DNA from: Devosia crocina
Lineage (GTDB): Bacteria > Pseudomonadota > Alphaproteobacteria > Rhizobiales > Devosiaceae
Assembly: GCF_900116545.1 (NCBI RefSeq)
Contig: NZ_FPCK01000002.1
Coordinates: forward strand, 434,001-498,000
DNA length: 64,000 nt
Reading direction: 5' to 3'
A program made the translations under genes and the position numbers. Under the pieces are notes generated by a model that searched no databases, was not told the DNA's origin, and saw only the letters and a program-made list of their open reading frames with translations. Positions 54,283 to 63,525 of the stretch are shown in pieces; within the stretch, counting starts at the first letter, position 1; every line of letters begins with the position of its first letter.

Positions 54283-54867
54283 TCAACCCCGCGTGTCGAA
54301 CCCAACCCAGATCGTTATGGTCTCGCCGCCGAGATAGGGAATGGCGACGTTTTCGACCACCTTGACGAATTCGGCCGACTGGGCTGGCGCCGCAACGGCA
54401 ACGGGGATCGTATATTTTTCCGAAAACACGGCCTGGCCGTCACGCTCGACGGCGAACCGGATCGGCGCGTTAACGGAGGACTGGCTGCCCGCCGGCCCGA
54501 GCAATACGCGGCCAGACGCGCCCATGTTGACCGTGATCAGCCCGTTCGAGACCACGCAATTGCGCGTCACTTCGTCGATCACACCCTGATATTGCAGGGA
54601 GCGCGCGTCGCCCGTGCGGCCACCGGCATAAGAGAACATGGCCTCGCCGCCCACACGGACGCGGATGGGGGGGCATTCCGTCGCAATTGCGGGAAGCGCC
54701 GAGGTCTGAGCCTGGGCCACGGCCTGGGGTGTCGCAGTCGCGTTCTGCAGATTGGCACTGCCATTGCTGGCGCCACCTCCGCCCAACATGGACCCCATGG
54801 AGCATCCGCTCAGGGCAAGGCCGAGACCGGCAAGAGCGGCAAGTCGGAAAAGTGTCGGCTTGTTCAT
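54283..54867 (-). CDS. Hypothetical lipoprotein (194 aa)
   Basis: 194-residue predicted lipoprotein: a lipobox LALSGCSMG at about residues 17-25 with Cys22 as the acylation site, followed by a Gly/Ala/Ser-rich linker. A beta-rich domain follows with two cysteines (ATECPPIRV and TRNCVVSNG). The domain contains GASGRVLLGPAG and FAVERDGQAVFSEKYTIP. I do not recognise a characterised family beyond alphaproteobacterial conservation. It is likely anchored in the inner or outer membrane facing the periplasm. It is read on the same strand as the peroxiredoxin but without obvious coupling. Confidence 0.75.
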   Translation of the reverse strand: MNKPTLFRLAALAGLGLALSGCSMGSMLGGGGASNGSANLQNATATPQAVAQAQTSALPAIATECPPIRVRVGGEAMFSYAGGRTGDARSLQYQGVIDEVTRNCVVSNGLITVNMGASGRVLLGPAGSQSSVNAPIRFAVERDGQAVFSEKYTIPVAVAAPAQSAEFVKVVENVAIPYLGGETITIWVGFDTRG

Positions 54868-54887
54868 GGTTTTCTCCCGCCTCGGTC

Positions 54888-55382
54888 TTACGCGTTGGCC
54901 GTTTCTAGCGCCAGAAGGATGGCGGGGGCACCGCTGGCGTTGACGCCGGGGGCGTCCTCCACAAAAATTTCCGCCACCTTGCCATCACGCACGATCATGG
55001 CGGCGCGGGCATAGCGTGTGCCCATGCCGCTGGCGGAGAAGTCCTTGGCAAGACCGAGGGCCCGCGCGAGATCGGCATTGCCATCCGCCAGAAATTCGAT
55101 GGCTCCGAGCGCGCCCGAGGCTTCGGCCCAAGCCTTCATGACATGGGCGTCATTGGCCGCAGCACAGACGATGCGATCCACACCCTCTTCGCGCAGCGCT
55201 TCTGCACTGGCGAGAAAGCCGGGCAGATGGTTGACATGGCAAGTGGGAGTGAAGGCACCGGGCACAGTAAAGACCACCACGGTGCCCGAACCGAGCACGG
55301 CATCGCTGGTGGTTTCGCTCGTGCCGGACGCGGATACCAGCTTGATCCCGATCGAAGGGATCGCATTGCCACGCTCAATCAT
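54888..55382 (-). CDS. Peroxiredoxin, Prx5/AhpC-TSA type
   Basis: 164-residue peroxiredoxin reducing hydrogen peroxide and alkyl hydroperoxides. The peroxidatic cysteine is in VPGAFTPTCHVNHLPGF near residue 50, with the Prx5-specific context. A second Cys in IVCAAANDAHVMKAW near residue 73 corresponds to the non-catalytic or resolving position. Most alphaproteobacterial versions use glutaredoxin or thioredoxin. It is cytoplasmic. It is upstream, on the same strand, of the lipoprotein gene with 20 bp between them, so they may share a transcript. Confidence 0.92.
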   Translation of the reverse strand: MIERGNAIPSIGIKLVSASGTSETTSDAVLGSGTVVVFTVPGAFTPTCHVNHLPGFLASAEALREEGVDRIVCAAANDAHVMKAWAEASGALGAIEFLADGNADLARALGLAKDFSASGMGTRYARAAMIVRDGKVAEIFVEDAPGVNASGAPAILLALETANA

Positions 55383-55477
55383 ACTGGACTTGCCCCATGC
55401 CTTCAGCGATCGCTGTCGCCTTACTCAAACTATCGATAGCCCACCGGACGGCGCCGGAGGCATGGCCCGATCGGGCG

Positions 55478-56296
55478 CTAGTTGCTTGTCTTTGCAGCCA
55501 CGACCAGACGCCGGAGTTCGAACGCTCCCATATCCGTCATGAACGTGAGCTGAATTTCCTGTCCCTCGACCGCACTATTCTCGGTTTTCGTCAGAATGGG
55601 AAGCAGCACTAGGTTGCCTTGCGGGCTTTTTTGCGGCGCTCCAAACAGCACCTCGCCGCTTTCGGTGGCGGCGATCAGGCTGGAAAGATCTAGACCGGCA
55701 TCCTTGATCTCTACCCCAATCGCGTGCTCGCCGGGCCGGTAATCCACCTGGCCGAGCGGATCGGTGCCTTCGCTCCAGGGCAAGGGCGTCAGCGCCTGCG
55801 CCTGCTTGATGCGCAGACCATTGACGCGATCCGGTTTCCGGTCGGTCAGCGGCAGGTGAAAGCTGGCTTGTGCGGGCACGCAGATCTCCGAACAGACCCC
55901 CAAGAGAACCGAAAGCGACAATTCGCCGTCCGGCTCGGTCACGTCAATCTCGACCGGCAGCATGGTCGGTCCGAAATAGGCATAGTCGATATAGGTTTCG
56001 CCGACGACGCGCTGGGGATGGGGCCAGAGCACATGCGCAGCGCTGACGCCTCTCGATCCGGACAAATCGATCTCGGCCGCGAAACCGGTCTGCCCCGGCA
56101 CCCGCCAATAGGTCTTGGTGGTCTGAGGCATGTCGATCTCGATCCCGACCAGCGTCGATCCATCAGGGCTGATCGTGCCTGTGCTGACAAGGCGCATGCG
56201 CACATCGGGACTGACCTCCTGCCACTCGGTCTGAGCGGCAGAGACAGGCTGCAACAGCAGCGCGACAAAAGCAAAAAACAGGGTCAGCAGGCGCAT
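55478..56296 (-). CDS. DsbD-alpha domain periplasmic protein, no membrane part (ScsB/DsbD N-terminal-like)
   Basis: 272-residue exported protein with a signal peptide (about residues 1-20) and a domain resembling the N-terminal periplasmic domain of DsbD/ScsB, which passes electrons to periplasmic thiol oxidoreductases. The key segment is LLGVCSEICVPAQASFHLPL, where the CxxxC pair is preserved. The transmembrane and C-terminal domains of full DsbD are absent, so it cannot bring in electrons by itself. It may relay thiols from a separate CcdA-like protein. It is divergent from the YqgE gene. Confidence 0.85.
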   Translation of the reverse strand: MRLLTLFFAFVALLLQPVSAAQTEWQEVSPDVRMRLVSTGTISPDGSTLVGIEIDMPQTTKTYWRVPGQTGFAAEIDLSGSRGVSAAHVLWPHPQRVVGETYIDYAYFGPTMLPVEIDVTEPDGELSLSVLLGVCSEICVPAQASFHLPLTDRKPDRVNGLRIKQAQALTPLPWSEGTDPLGQVDYRPGEHAIGVEIKDAGLDLSSLIAATESGEVLFGAPQKSPQGNLVLLPILTKTENSAVEGQEIQLTFMTDMGAFELRRLVVAAKTSN

Positions 56297-56424
56297 GGAA
56301 GGCCATTAACGCAAGTAGAAATGAAGAAATAGCTGACGCGCGTTCATGCCTTCGTGAAGCCCAAGGGGCCGCCGAGCAGTCGCTATCGCTTGGCAGCGGT
56401 GCTGGTAGTCCCTACAATTGCACC

Positions 56425-57000
56425 ATGACCAGCCTTGAAGGACAATTTCTAGTGGCCATGCCGGGCATGGAAGATGAGCGCTTCGCCGAAAGCGTCATTC
56501 TGCTCGTTGGCCATGGCGAGGAAGGCGCAATGGGGCTCGTGGTCAACCACGAACTCGAAAACCTGCGCTTTGCAGACATTCTGGACGAACTCGATCTTGG
56601 CGATCCCGACGCCGTTATTCGCCTGCCCGACCCGATCCGCCAGCGCGCGGTGATGCGCGGGGGCCCCGTGGAAAAGGGGCGCGGCTTCGTGCTGCACACC
56701 GCCGACTATCATTCGGGTAATACCTACAAGGTTACCGAAGAAATCGGGCTTACAGCAACGCTCGATGTGCTCAAGGCCATGGCCTTCGGCCCGGCCCCAC
56801 GCGCCGCGCTCTTTGCGCTTGGCTGCTGCGGCTGGAGCCCCGGGCAGCTCGAAGGCGAGATCGGCGCCAATGGCTGGCTGACAGCTCCGTTCGATCCGAA
56901 GCTGCTGTTCGATATCCCCGTCGGAAACCGCTACGAACATGCGCTCGAAAGCCTCCACATCACCCGGGCAACGCTGAGCACTCAAGCCGGACACGCCTGA
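56425..57000 (+). CDS. YqgE/AlgH family protein
   Basis: 191-residue cytoplasmic protein of the UPF0301 family. N-terminal LEGQFLVAMPGMEDERFAES and VILLVGHGEEGAMGLVVNH are the family signature; the C-terminus has ALFALGCCGWSPGQLEGEI. Pseudomonas AlgH was once linked to alginate regulation; the general function is unknown. It is convergent with the large GGDEF-EAL gene (19 bp gap between stops). Confidence 0.88.
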   Translation: MTSLEGQFLVAMPGMEDERFAESVILLVGHGEEGAMGLVVNHELENLRFADILDELDLGDPDAVIRLPDPIRQRAVMRGGPVEKGRGFVLHTADYHSGNTYKVTEEIGLTATLDVLKAMAFGPAPRAALFALGCCGWSPGQLEGEIGANGWLTAPFDPKLLFDIPVGNRYEHALESLHITRATLSTQAGHA

Positions 57001-57018
57001 GGCCGGTAAGCTTGCGCC

Positions 57019-59898
57019 CTAGCGCCCGACTTGCGCGAGGAGCTTCTTGGCGAGCTCCGGTCCCGTCAGCACGGGGCCGAACGCAAAGCCCTGTACCAGC
57101 TTGACGTTGAGCTGGCGCAGCCGTTCGACCTCATCGAGCGTTTCCGCGCCTTCGGCGATCACCAGCATGTCGAGTTCCTCGGCCATGGCCGCAACCGCGC
57201 GGATAATCGGGGTCTGAGTATGGGGGAAGCCGGCCTCGGCCCCCATGCGCACGAAGGCTGCAGGGATCTTGATGGTGTCGAAGGGGAAGCGGTGCAGGTA
57301 GCTCAGGGATGAATGGCCAGTGCCGAAATCATCGAGCGCCAGTCCCAATCCCAGGCTGCGCAGCGCCTCGAGCATATAGGCGGAATGCTCGGGATTGTTC
57401 ATCGCCTGGCTTTCGGTGATTTCGAGCTTGAGATGGGCAGCAAGGCTGCGGTCCTGCGACACGAGATTGCGCATGTCCCCCAGAAGGGTCTCGGTGGCCA
57501 GTTGCACAGGCGAGAGGTTGACCGACACGAAGAACTCTTCGCCAAGCCCGATCGTGCTCATCCAGTCGCGAACCTGTGCGGCCGATTGCTCGAAGGCGAG
57601 TCGGCCAAGCTTTTCGATCTGCCCGGAGCGCTCCGCCAGCGGCACGAACTCATCCGGGTTCACAATGCCGCGCGTGGGGTGGGTCCATCGCATCAAAGCT
57701 TCGGCCGCAACGATACGGCCGCTGCTGATATTCATGATGGGCTGATACTGCACATGCAATTCGCCCTGGCGCATGCCGCGCTCGAGATCTTCCTCGCTGG
57801 CCCGGCTATAGGACGCGATGGAACGAGCAGAAGCGCGATAGGCTTCGATACGGTCCCCGCCCAGACGCTTGGCGTAATACATGGCCAGTTCGGCATCGCG
57901 CAACACATCGCCGGCCTCGGCCGGGTTGCCGTCATAGATGGTGACACCGATCGAGGCGGAAATCGTCAGGTCGCGATCGCCGAAATTGAACGGCGCCTTG
58001 AGCGCCTTGCGGATCTGCTCGGCATTTTCGGCGATCTTGCCGGCGGCCTGCTCGTTAGCAAGAATGACCGCGAACTGATCGCCGGAGATGCGCGCAACCG
58101 TATCGAGCGGCCGCATCAAACGTGCGATGCGCCGGGAGATCGCCAGCAGCACAGAGTCGGCAGCCGAATGGCCGATGCGCTCCTCCAGCTCCATGAAGCG
58201 ATCGATGTCGATCAGGAAAACGGCTGGCTTGACCCCGTTCGGCTGGCGCGCCCGCACCAGCGAACGGTCGAGACGATCCAGAAACAGTTGACGATTGGGC
58301 AGGCCGGTGAGGCTATCGTGCACCGCGTCATGGAGCAGCCGCTCGCGCGAGGCGCGGTCCTCGGTCACGTCCTGCAGCGTTCCAACGATACGATTGACCT
58401 GTCCATCCCCACCCAGAACCGGCTTTACGCGCATGCGGAAGCTACGGTAATTGCCGTCGTGGCCGGCAAGCCGCATGTCGGCAGAAACCTTGCCGCGGCG
58501 CAGTTCGACCAGTGTATCGAAAGCCGTGCGGAAGCGATCGCGATCATCTGGATGCACGCGGTCGAGCCAACGCTTGATCGCACCGCGCAGCGCGCCCCGC
58601 TTCTCGCCGAGCCGTGTCGTCAACTCGTCGCTGACCGTCACCCGGTCGCGATCGATGTTCCAGTCAAAAACGAAATCACCCGATCCGGTCAGTGCAAGCG
58701 CACGCCGCTCGACCTCGCTCAGCGTGCCGATGGAAACCTGCCCTTCGGCGAAGGCGTGTTGCACCGCGGTGAAGCCTAGAAGCATGATCACCAGCACCAG
58801 GCCGCCCCCGACCGCGGGCTGGGCCACGTCATTGGTGACTTGGCCTGAGATCACGAGCCAGGAGTAAAACAGCCAGGCGATGAAGATGATCCAGGTGGGC
58901 ACCAGAAGCACCGCACGGTCATAGCCGCGCAGCGCCAGCAGCAGGATCAGGAAAAAGCCCGAAAGCCCAAGCATGGCCAGCACCAGTCGCGAAATGGTGG
59001 CGGCGATGGCCGGCTGGAAAAAGGCAAAGGCAAAGAGCGCCAGGAACAGTGCCGACAGCCCAAGCGCCAGATGCACGAAGCGCAGATGCCAGCGGTGCAG
59101 ATTGAGATAGATAAACAAGAACCCGGCGAGCGTCGTCGCAATCCCCGCTTCCGCTGCCGCCCGCAACGGCTGCAAGCCATCGGCCGAAAGGCCAAAGAGC
59201 CGCCCCAGAATGCCGAAATCGATCAGCAGATAAGCCAGCACCGCCCAGGCAAATGCCGCTGTCGCCGGGAAGACACCGCGTCCCTTGACCACGAACATGA
59301 TGGTGAGAAACACCGCCGCCAGCGAGGCCACGCCGAGCACGACGCCACGGAAAAGGGTGAAGGAATTGACGTAGTCGCGATAGGCATTGACCTGCCAGAG
59401 ATAAAGCTCGGGCAAGGAACCGGAGGAGAGCTCGGCAACGAGGGTCACGGTCGCGCCGGGGTCGAGCGTCACCTCGAACACGTCGGATTCCGGATCCGTG
59501 AGCTTGACCGGCCGGATACCGGCGCTGGGTGTCACCGCATTGACGCGGGCGCTGCCCAGATCGGGCTGGAACACCCCGGAGGCCGGCAGGCGGTAAAAGG
59601 GCGCAACCAGAAGCCGCTCGATCTGCTGGTCGGAATCGTTGCGCAGGGCAAAAAGCGCAAAAGACGGATTGGTGCCGCGCTCGCTGGCCAGGACCTCGAT
59701 GCGACGGATAATGCCATCTGCGTCGGGCGCGGTGGAGAGCTGCACGCGCCCATCCGTTCCGGGCACGATCTCGACGATCTCTGAAAGATTGACCGCGTTC
59801 ACGTCCTCGGGGACGGAAATAACCTCAAAGGCGTGAGCGGGCTGCAGCAGCGCAAGCGCATACGCAAGAAAGATCGCGAGAGCTAGAAACGGACGCAT
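57019..59898 (-). CDS. Membrane-bound PAS-GGDEF-EAL protein with 7TM sensor domain
   Basis: 959-residue signalling protein. Order: signal peptide (1-23); extracytoplasmic beta domain (about 24-185); seven transmembrane helices (about 190-390) resembling 7TMR-DISM receptors; PAS (about 400-520, TVSDELTTRLGEKRG...VNRIVGTLQDVTEDR); GGDEF (about 530-690) and EAL (about 700-955). The GGDEF signature reads RISGDQF, so diguanylate cyclase activity is probably lost. The EAL domain keeps EALMRW, the NLSP asparagine, ITES, LDDFGTG, IKI and EGAET, so it is likely an active c-di-GMP phosphodiesterase controlled by an extracellular ligand and PAS input. It occurs near thrC-M16-GNAT in related genomes. Confidence 0.92.
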   Translation of the reverse strand: MRPFLALAIFLAYALALLQPAHAFEVISVPEDVNAVNLSEIVEIVPGTDGRVQLSTAPDADGIIRRIEVLASERGTNPSFALFALRNDSDQQIERLLVAPFYRLPASGVFQPDLGSARVNAVTPSAGIRPVKLTDPESDVFEVTLDPGATVTLVAELSSGSLPELYLWQVNAYRDYVNSFTLFRGVVLGVASLAAVFLTIMFVVKGRGVFPATAAFAWAVLAYLLIDFGILGRLFGLSADGLQPLRAAAEAGIATTLAGFLFIYLNLHRWHLRFVHLALGLSALFLALFAFAFFQPAIAATISRLVLAMLGLSGFFLILLLALRGYDRAVLLVPTWIIFIAWLFYSWLVISGQVTNDVAQPAVGGGLVLVIMLLGFTAVQHAFAEGQVSIGTLSEVERRALALTGSGDFVFDWNIDRDRVTVSDELTTRLGEKRGALRGAIKRWLDRVHPDDRDRFRTAFDTLVELRRGKVSADMRLAGHDGNYRSFRMRVKPVLGGDGQVNRIVGTLQDVTEDRASRERLLHDAVHDSLTGLPNRQLFLDRLDRSLVRARQPNGVKPAVFLIDIDRFMELEERIGHSAADSVLLAISRRIARLMRPLDTVARISGDQFAVILANEQAAGKIAENAEQIRKALKAPFNFGDRDLTISASIGVTIYDGNPAEAGDVLRDAELAMYYAKRLGGDRIEAYRASARSIASYSRASEEDLERGMRQGELHVQYQPIMNISSGRIVAAEALMRWTHPTRGIVNPDEFVPLAERSGQIEKLGRLAFEQSAAQVRDWMSTIGLGEEFFVSVNLSPVQLATETLLGDMRNLVSQDRSLAAHLKLEITESQAMNNPEHSAYMLEALRSLGLGLALDDFGTGHSSLSYLHRFPFDTIKIPAAFVRMGAEAGFPHTQTPIIRAVAAMAEELDMLVIAEGAETLDEVERLRQLNVKLVQGFAFGPVLTGPELAKKLLAQVGR

Positions 59899-60069
59899 CT
59901 AAGGCAGCTAATTCCCACACAAGGCTTCATTGTGGCGGCGATCGACCAGTTCACAAACGATGCGGAAGAACCATCGTCCTTGCCAACCGCCGGAGGAGGC
60001 ACCCTTGGTACGGGAGAAAGCTGCGTGCGGCAAGCCGGGCCAGAGGCTTAGGCCGTGAATTCAGCCGCC

Positions 60070-60687
60070 TCACGCCACCCGATTGTGCCGCGCCAGCCGG
60101 ATCCCGTCCCAGCGCTCACGCGTCAGGCCCATCAGCACATGGTCCTCCCAGCGCCCATCGATCTGCAAATAGCGCTCGGCAAACCCTTCTTCGATGAAGC
60201 CGTTTTTTTCGAGTACGCGCCGCGAGGCCATGTTGGTGGGCAAAAAGGCCGCGTGGATGCGGTGAAGATCAAGGGTTTCGAAAACGAAGGGCAGCGCGAC
60301 TGAAACCGCCTCGGTCATCAGGCCCTTGCCAGCATAGGGCTGGCCCATCCAATAGCCGAGCGTGACGAACTGGGCCGCACGGCGACGGATATTGGATAGC
60401 GTGATCCCGCCCACCAGCGTCGCCCCTGTCTCTGCGGGGGAAAACACGAAAAAGGTGTAGTCCGTGCCTTGCTCGGCTTCGATACGGGCGCGCTTGACCC
60501 GCATCGAAAAAACCCGGCGGCTGAGATCGGCCTCGCTCCAGCGTGGCTCGAAAGGCTTCAGAAAATCGTGGCTCTGCCGGCGCAGGTTGTACCAGGCGGG
60601 GTAGTCGCGCCATTGCGGCAGGCGCAGTGCCACTCGCTGGCCCCGCAGCAGGATCAACTGTTCCGGCGTCGACCAGGGCCAGACCAT
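60070..60687 (-). CDS. GNAT acetyltransferase, RimJ/RimL type
   Basis: 205-residue GNAT-fold acetyltransferase with high similarity in pattern to RimJ (N-terminal acetylation of ribosomal protein S5). Motif A is LGYWMGQPYAGKGLMTEAV (acetyl-CoA loop), followed by LHRIHAAFLPTNMASRRVLEKNGF, which is the RimJ/RimL signature (shown in part). The substrate could be a ribosomal protein or another amine. The gene starts 3 nt after the M16 peptidase stop, so the two are in one operon with thrC. Confidence 0.88.
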   Translation of the reverse strand: MVWPWSTPEQLILLRGQRVALRLPQWRDYPAWYNLRRQSHDFLKPFEPRWSEADLSRRVFSMRVKRARIEAEQGTDYTFFVFSPAETGATLVGGITLSNIRRRAAQFVTLGYWMGQPYAGKGLMTEAVSVALPFVFETLDLHRIHAAFLPTNMASRRVLEKNGFIEEGFAERYLQIDGRWEDHVLMGLTRERWDGIRLARHNRVA

Positions 60688-60690
60688 GGC

Positions 60691-61953
60691 CTAACGCTGC
60701 AGCGTCTCGCCGATGCTTTCCACATCGGCCAGCCGGCTGATCGGACCGATGCCGGCAAGTGTGGGGGTACCAGTCGTAAAGATCTGCTCGGCAACATCGC
60801 GCACGCGCTGGGCGGTGATGCGATTGATGCGCTCGACCGTTTCCTGCATGGCAATCGGCCGGCCCCAGAGGATCTGCTGGCGTGCCAGCTGCCCGGCGCG
60901 CGCCGAAGGACTTTCAAGCGACATCAGGAGGCCCGCGCGAATCTGGTTGCGCACGCGCACCACTTCCTCATCGGTGATGGTTTCGGTTGCACGGCGCAGT
61001 TCGTCGAGCACCACCGGCACCAGTTCGGAGACCTCGTCCTCGCCCGTTGCCGCTGCCACGCCAAAAACGCCGCTATCGGCGAAGGCCCAATGGAAGGCAT
61101 AAACAGAATAGCACAGGCCGCGCTTTTCACGCACTTCCTGGAACAGCCGCGAGCTCATGCCGCCTCCCAGGATCGAGGCGAGCACCTGGGCGGCATAGAA
61201 GCCGTCCGAATTATAGGCGCGCCCCTCAAAGCCGAGCACGATATGGGCCTGCTCGTGATCCGAGATCAACCGCTCTTCGCCGCCTTGATACTCGGCGCGC
61301 TGGGGCGCTGGTGCGCCGCTCGGAGCGAGATCGGCAAACCGCTCGCGCGCCACTTCGACGAGACCATCATGGTCCACATTGCCGGCGGCGGCCATGACCA
61401 TATGGTCGCCCACATAGTTGCGGCGCATATATTTGCGGACCGTGTCCGGCGAAAAGGCACGAACGGAATCGACGGTACCCAGAATGGTGCGTCCGATCGG
61501 CTGGGTCGGATAAGCCGCTTCCTGGAAAAGATCGAACACGTGGTCGTCGGGATTATCCCGCGCCGCGCCGATCTCCTGCACGATGACCTGCTGCTCGCGC
61601 GTCATCTCGTTTTCGTCGAAGGTCGAGTTCTGGAGAATATCGGACAGAATGTCGGCCGCCAGTGCCACATCGTCCTTGAGCACGCGCGCAAAATAGCCGG
61701 TATGCTCGATCGATGTTGCGGCATTGAGGTCGCCACCGACATTCTCGATAGCTTCGGCGATTTCGAGCGCGCTGCGCGTCTTGGTGCCCTTGAAGGCCAT
61801 GTGTTCGAGAAAGTGGGAAATGCCGTGCTCCGCCTTTCGCTCGGAGCGCGCACCGGCCTTCACCCAGACGCCGAGAGAGGCGCTCTCGAGATGGGGCATG
61901 TCGTCGGTCAGCACCACCATGCCATTCTCGAGGGTCGTCGTCTTTACCGTCAC
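60691..61953 (-). CDS. M16 family zinc metallopeptidase (PqqL/MPP-like)
   Basis: 420-residue pitrilysin-type peptidase. The inverted zinc motif is HFLEHMAFKG near residue 50, and a downstream Glu of the EAIENVGGDLNAATSIEHTGYFARV region completes the site. The product resembles the mitochondrial processing peptidase beta subunit. No signal peptide is visible, so it is probably cytoplasmic. A GTG start at 61953 is chosen since AGGAGG lies 5 nt before it; residues upstream of it look non-coding. It is between thrC and a GNAT gene. Confidence 0.9.
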   Translation of the reverse strand: MTVKTTTLENGMVVLTDDMPHLESASLGVWVKAGARSERKAEHGISHFLEHMAFKGTKTRSALEIAEAIENVGGDLNAATSIEHTGYFARVLKDDVALAADILSDILQNSTFDENEMTREQQVIVQEIGAARDNPDDHVFDLFQEAAYPTQPIGRTILGTVDSVRAFSPDTVRKYMRRNYVGDHMVMAAAGNVDHDGLVEVARERFADLAPSGAPAPQRAEYQGGEERLISDHEQAHIVLGFEGRAYNSDGFYAAQVLASILGGGMSSRLFQEVREKRGLCYSVYAFHWAFADSGVFGVAAATGEDEVSELVPVVLDELRRATETITDEEVVRVRNQIRAGLLMSLESPSARAGQLARQQILWGRPIAMQETVERINRITAQRVRDVAEQIFTTGTPTLAGIGPISRLADVESIGETLQR

Positions 61954-62060
61954 ACTCGTCCTCCTGCGCGAGCGGGAAGGCCCAAGGCGCTCCCTGCCCA
62001 AACATGTTTCTCGGCGAACCGGCCAGAGGGCGGAGCCGCCCTCCTCCGGCGCCTGTCGGT

Positions 62061-63455
62061 TCAGGCCGCGCGGCTGCGCGCCCCGATGAATTGTTCCACG
62101 GCACTCTGGTCATTGGCCAGCACGTCGAGGCGCTCCTCGCGCCCATAAAGATCGGCAAGCCAGGCCGGCAGCGGCGGCTCGATGCCCGTCGCCGCTCTGA
62201 CCGCCGCCGGGAATTTGGCGGGATGAGCGGTAGCAAGCGTAATCATCGGCTCGGTGCTACGCTCGAGGCGGCGCGCAACCGAAACCCCGACGGCGGTGTG
62301 AGGATCGAGCAGATAGGCCGAATTGGCCCAGGTTTGCGCGATCGTGCGGCTCGTCTCATCCTCGCCGGATGTGCCGGCGGCAAATTCGGCGCGGATCGCT
62401 GCGATGGCGCCTTCCGGAAGATCGAAACCGCGCGACTGCTTGAGCGCGGCCATCATGCGGTTGACGGCATCGGCATCGCGGCCGGCGCTTTCAAACAACA
62501 ACCGCTCGAAATTGGATGAAATCTGAATATCCATCGAGGGACTGATGGTGGGCGACACGCCCTGCATCTCATAACGACCCGTGTCGATCGTGCGGCGCAG
62601 GATGTCATTGGCATTGGTCGCGATCACCAGGCGGCTGATGGGCAGACCCATGCGCTTGGCGCAATAGCCGGCAAAGATGTCGCCGAAATTGCCGGTGGGC
62701 ACGGTGAAGCTGACCGGACGATGGGGCGCCCCCAGCGCAACGGCTGCCACGAAGTAATAAACGATCTGGGCAACGATACGGCCCCAATTGATCGAGTTGA
62801 CGCCGGAAAGGCGCATGGAATCGCGGAAGGCGTGATTGTTGAACATCGCCTTGACTGCATCCTGGCAGTCGTCGAACGTGCCTTCGAGCGCAATATTGTG
62901 GACATTGGCATCGAGCACGGTGGTCATCTGCCGGCGCTGCACTTCCGAGGTGCGGCCACGGGGATGAAGAATGAAGATATCCGTCGTGTCGCGCCCGCGG
63001 AAGGCTTCGATGGCCGCCGATCCGGTATCGCCCGATGTCGCCCCCACAATCGTCGCGCGCAGCCCACGTTCGGACAGGATGTGGTCCATGGTCCGGCTCA
63101 GGAACTGCATGGCGACGTCCTTGAAGGCCAGGGTCGGCCCATGGAACAGCTCAAGCACGAAGTGATTGGGTTCAAGCTCGACAAGCGGGGTCACCGACGG
63201 GTGCCGGAAGCTGGCATAGGCACCATCGACGATCTCGCGCAGCTTGGCTGCAGGGATCTCATCGCCCACGAAGCGGCCGATGATGTCATAGGCGACGTCG
63301 GCATAGGGCCGGCCTGCAAAGGCGGCGATTTCCTTTTCGCTCATCTGAGGCCAGGCGGCCGGAACATAAAGGCCGCCATCGGCGGCGAGGCCCGCCAGGA
63401 CCGCATCGGAGAAACCAAGCGCTGGCGCCTGGCCGCGCGTTGAAACAAACTGCAT
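62061..63455 (-). CDS. thrC: Threonine synthase
   Basis: 464-residue PLP enzyme converting O-phosphohomoserine to threonine, the last step of threonine synthesis. The PLP lysine lies in GPTLAFKDVAMQFL near residue 110. Other family features are the N-terminal FVSTRGQAPALGF, GATSGDTGSAAIEAF, and SFTVPTGNFGDIFAGY. Length and start (63455) are normal. It heads a same-strand run with the M16 peptidase and GNAT genes; the upstream gene is SURF1. Confidence 0.96.
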   Translation of the reverse strand: MQFVSTRGQAPALGFSDAVLAGLAADGGLYVPAAWPQMSEKEIAAFAGRPYADVAYDIIGRFVGDEIPAAKLREIVDGAYASFRHPSVTPLVELEPNHFVLELFHGPTLAFKDVAMQFLSRTMDHILSERGLRATIVGATSGDTGSAAIEAFRGRDTTDIFILHPRGRTSEVQRRQMTTVLDANVHNIALEGTFDDCQDAVKAMFNNHAFRDSMRLSGVNSINWGRIVAQIVYYFVAAVALGAPHRPVSFTVPTGNFGDIFAGYCAKRMGLPISRLVIATNANDILRRTIDTGRYEMQGVSPTISPSMDIQISSNFERLLFESAGRDADAVNRMMAALKQSRGFDLPEGAIAAIRAEFAAGTSGEDETSRTIAQTWANSAYLLDPHTAVGVSVARRLERSTEPMITLATAHPAKFPAAVRAATGIEPPLPAWLADLYGREERLDVLANDQSAVEQFIGARSRAA

Positions 63456-63525
63456 CGGGAGGGAAAGCCCTTCTAGAATTGTTGCAACCTAGTGAATGCG
63501 GCGGCGCGCCGCAAGGTTTGGCGTA

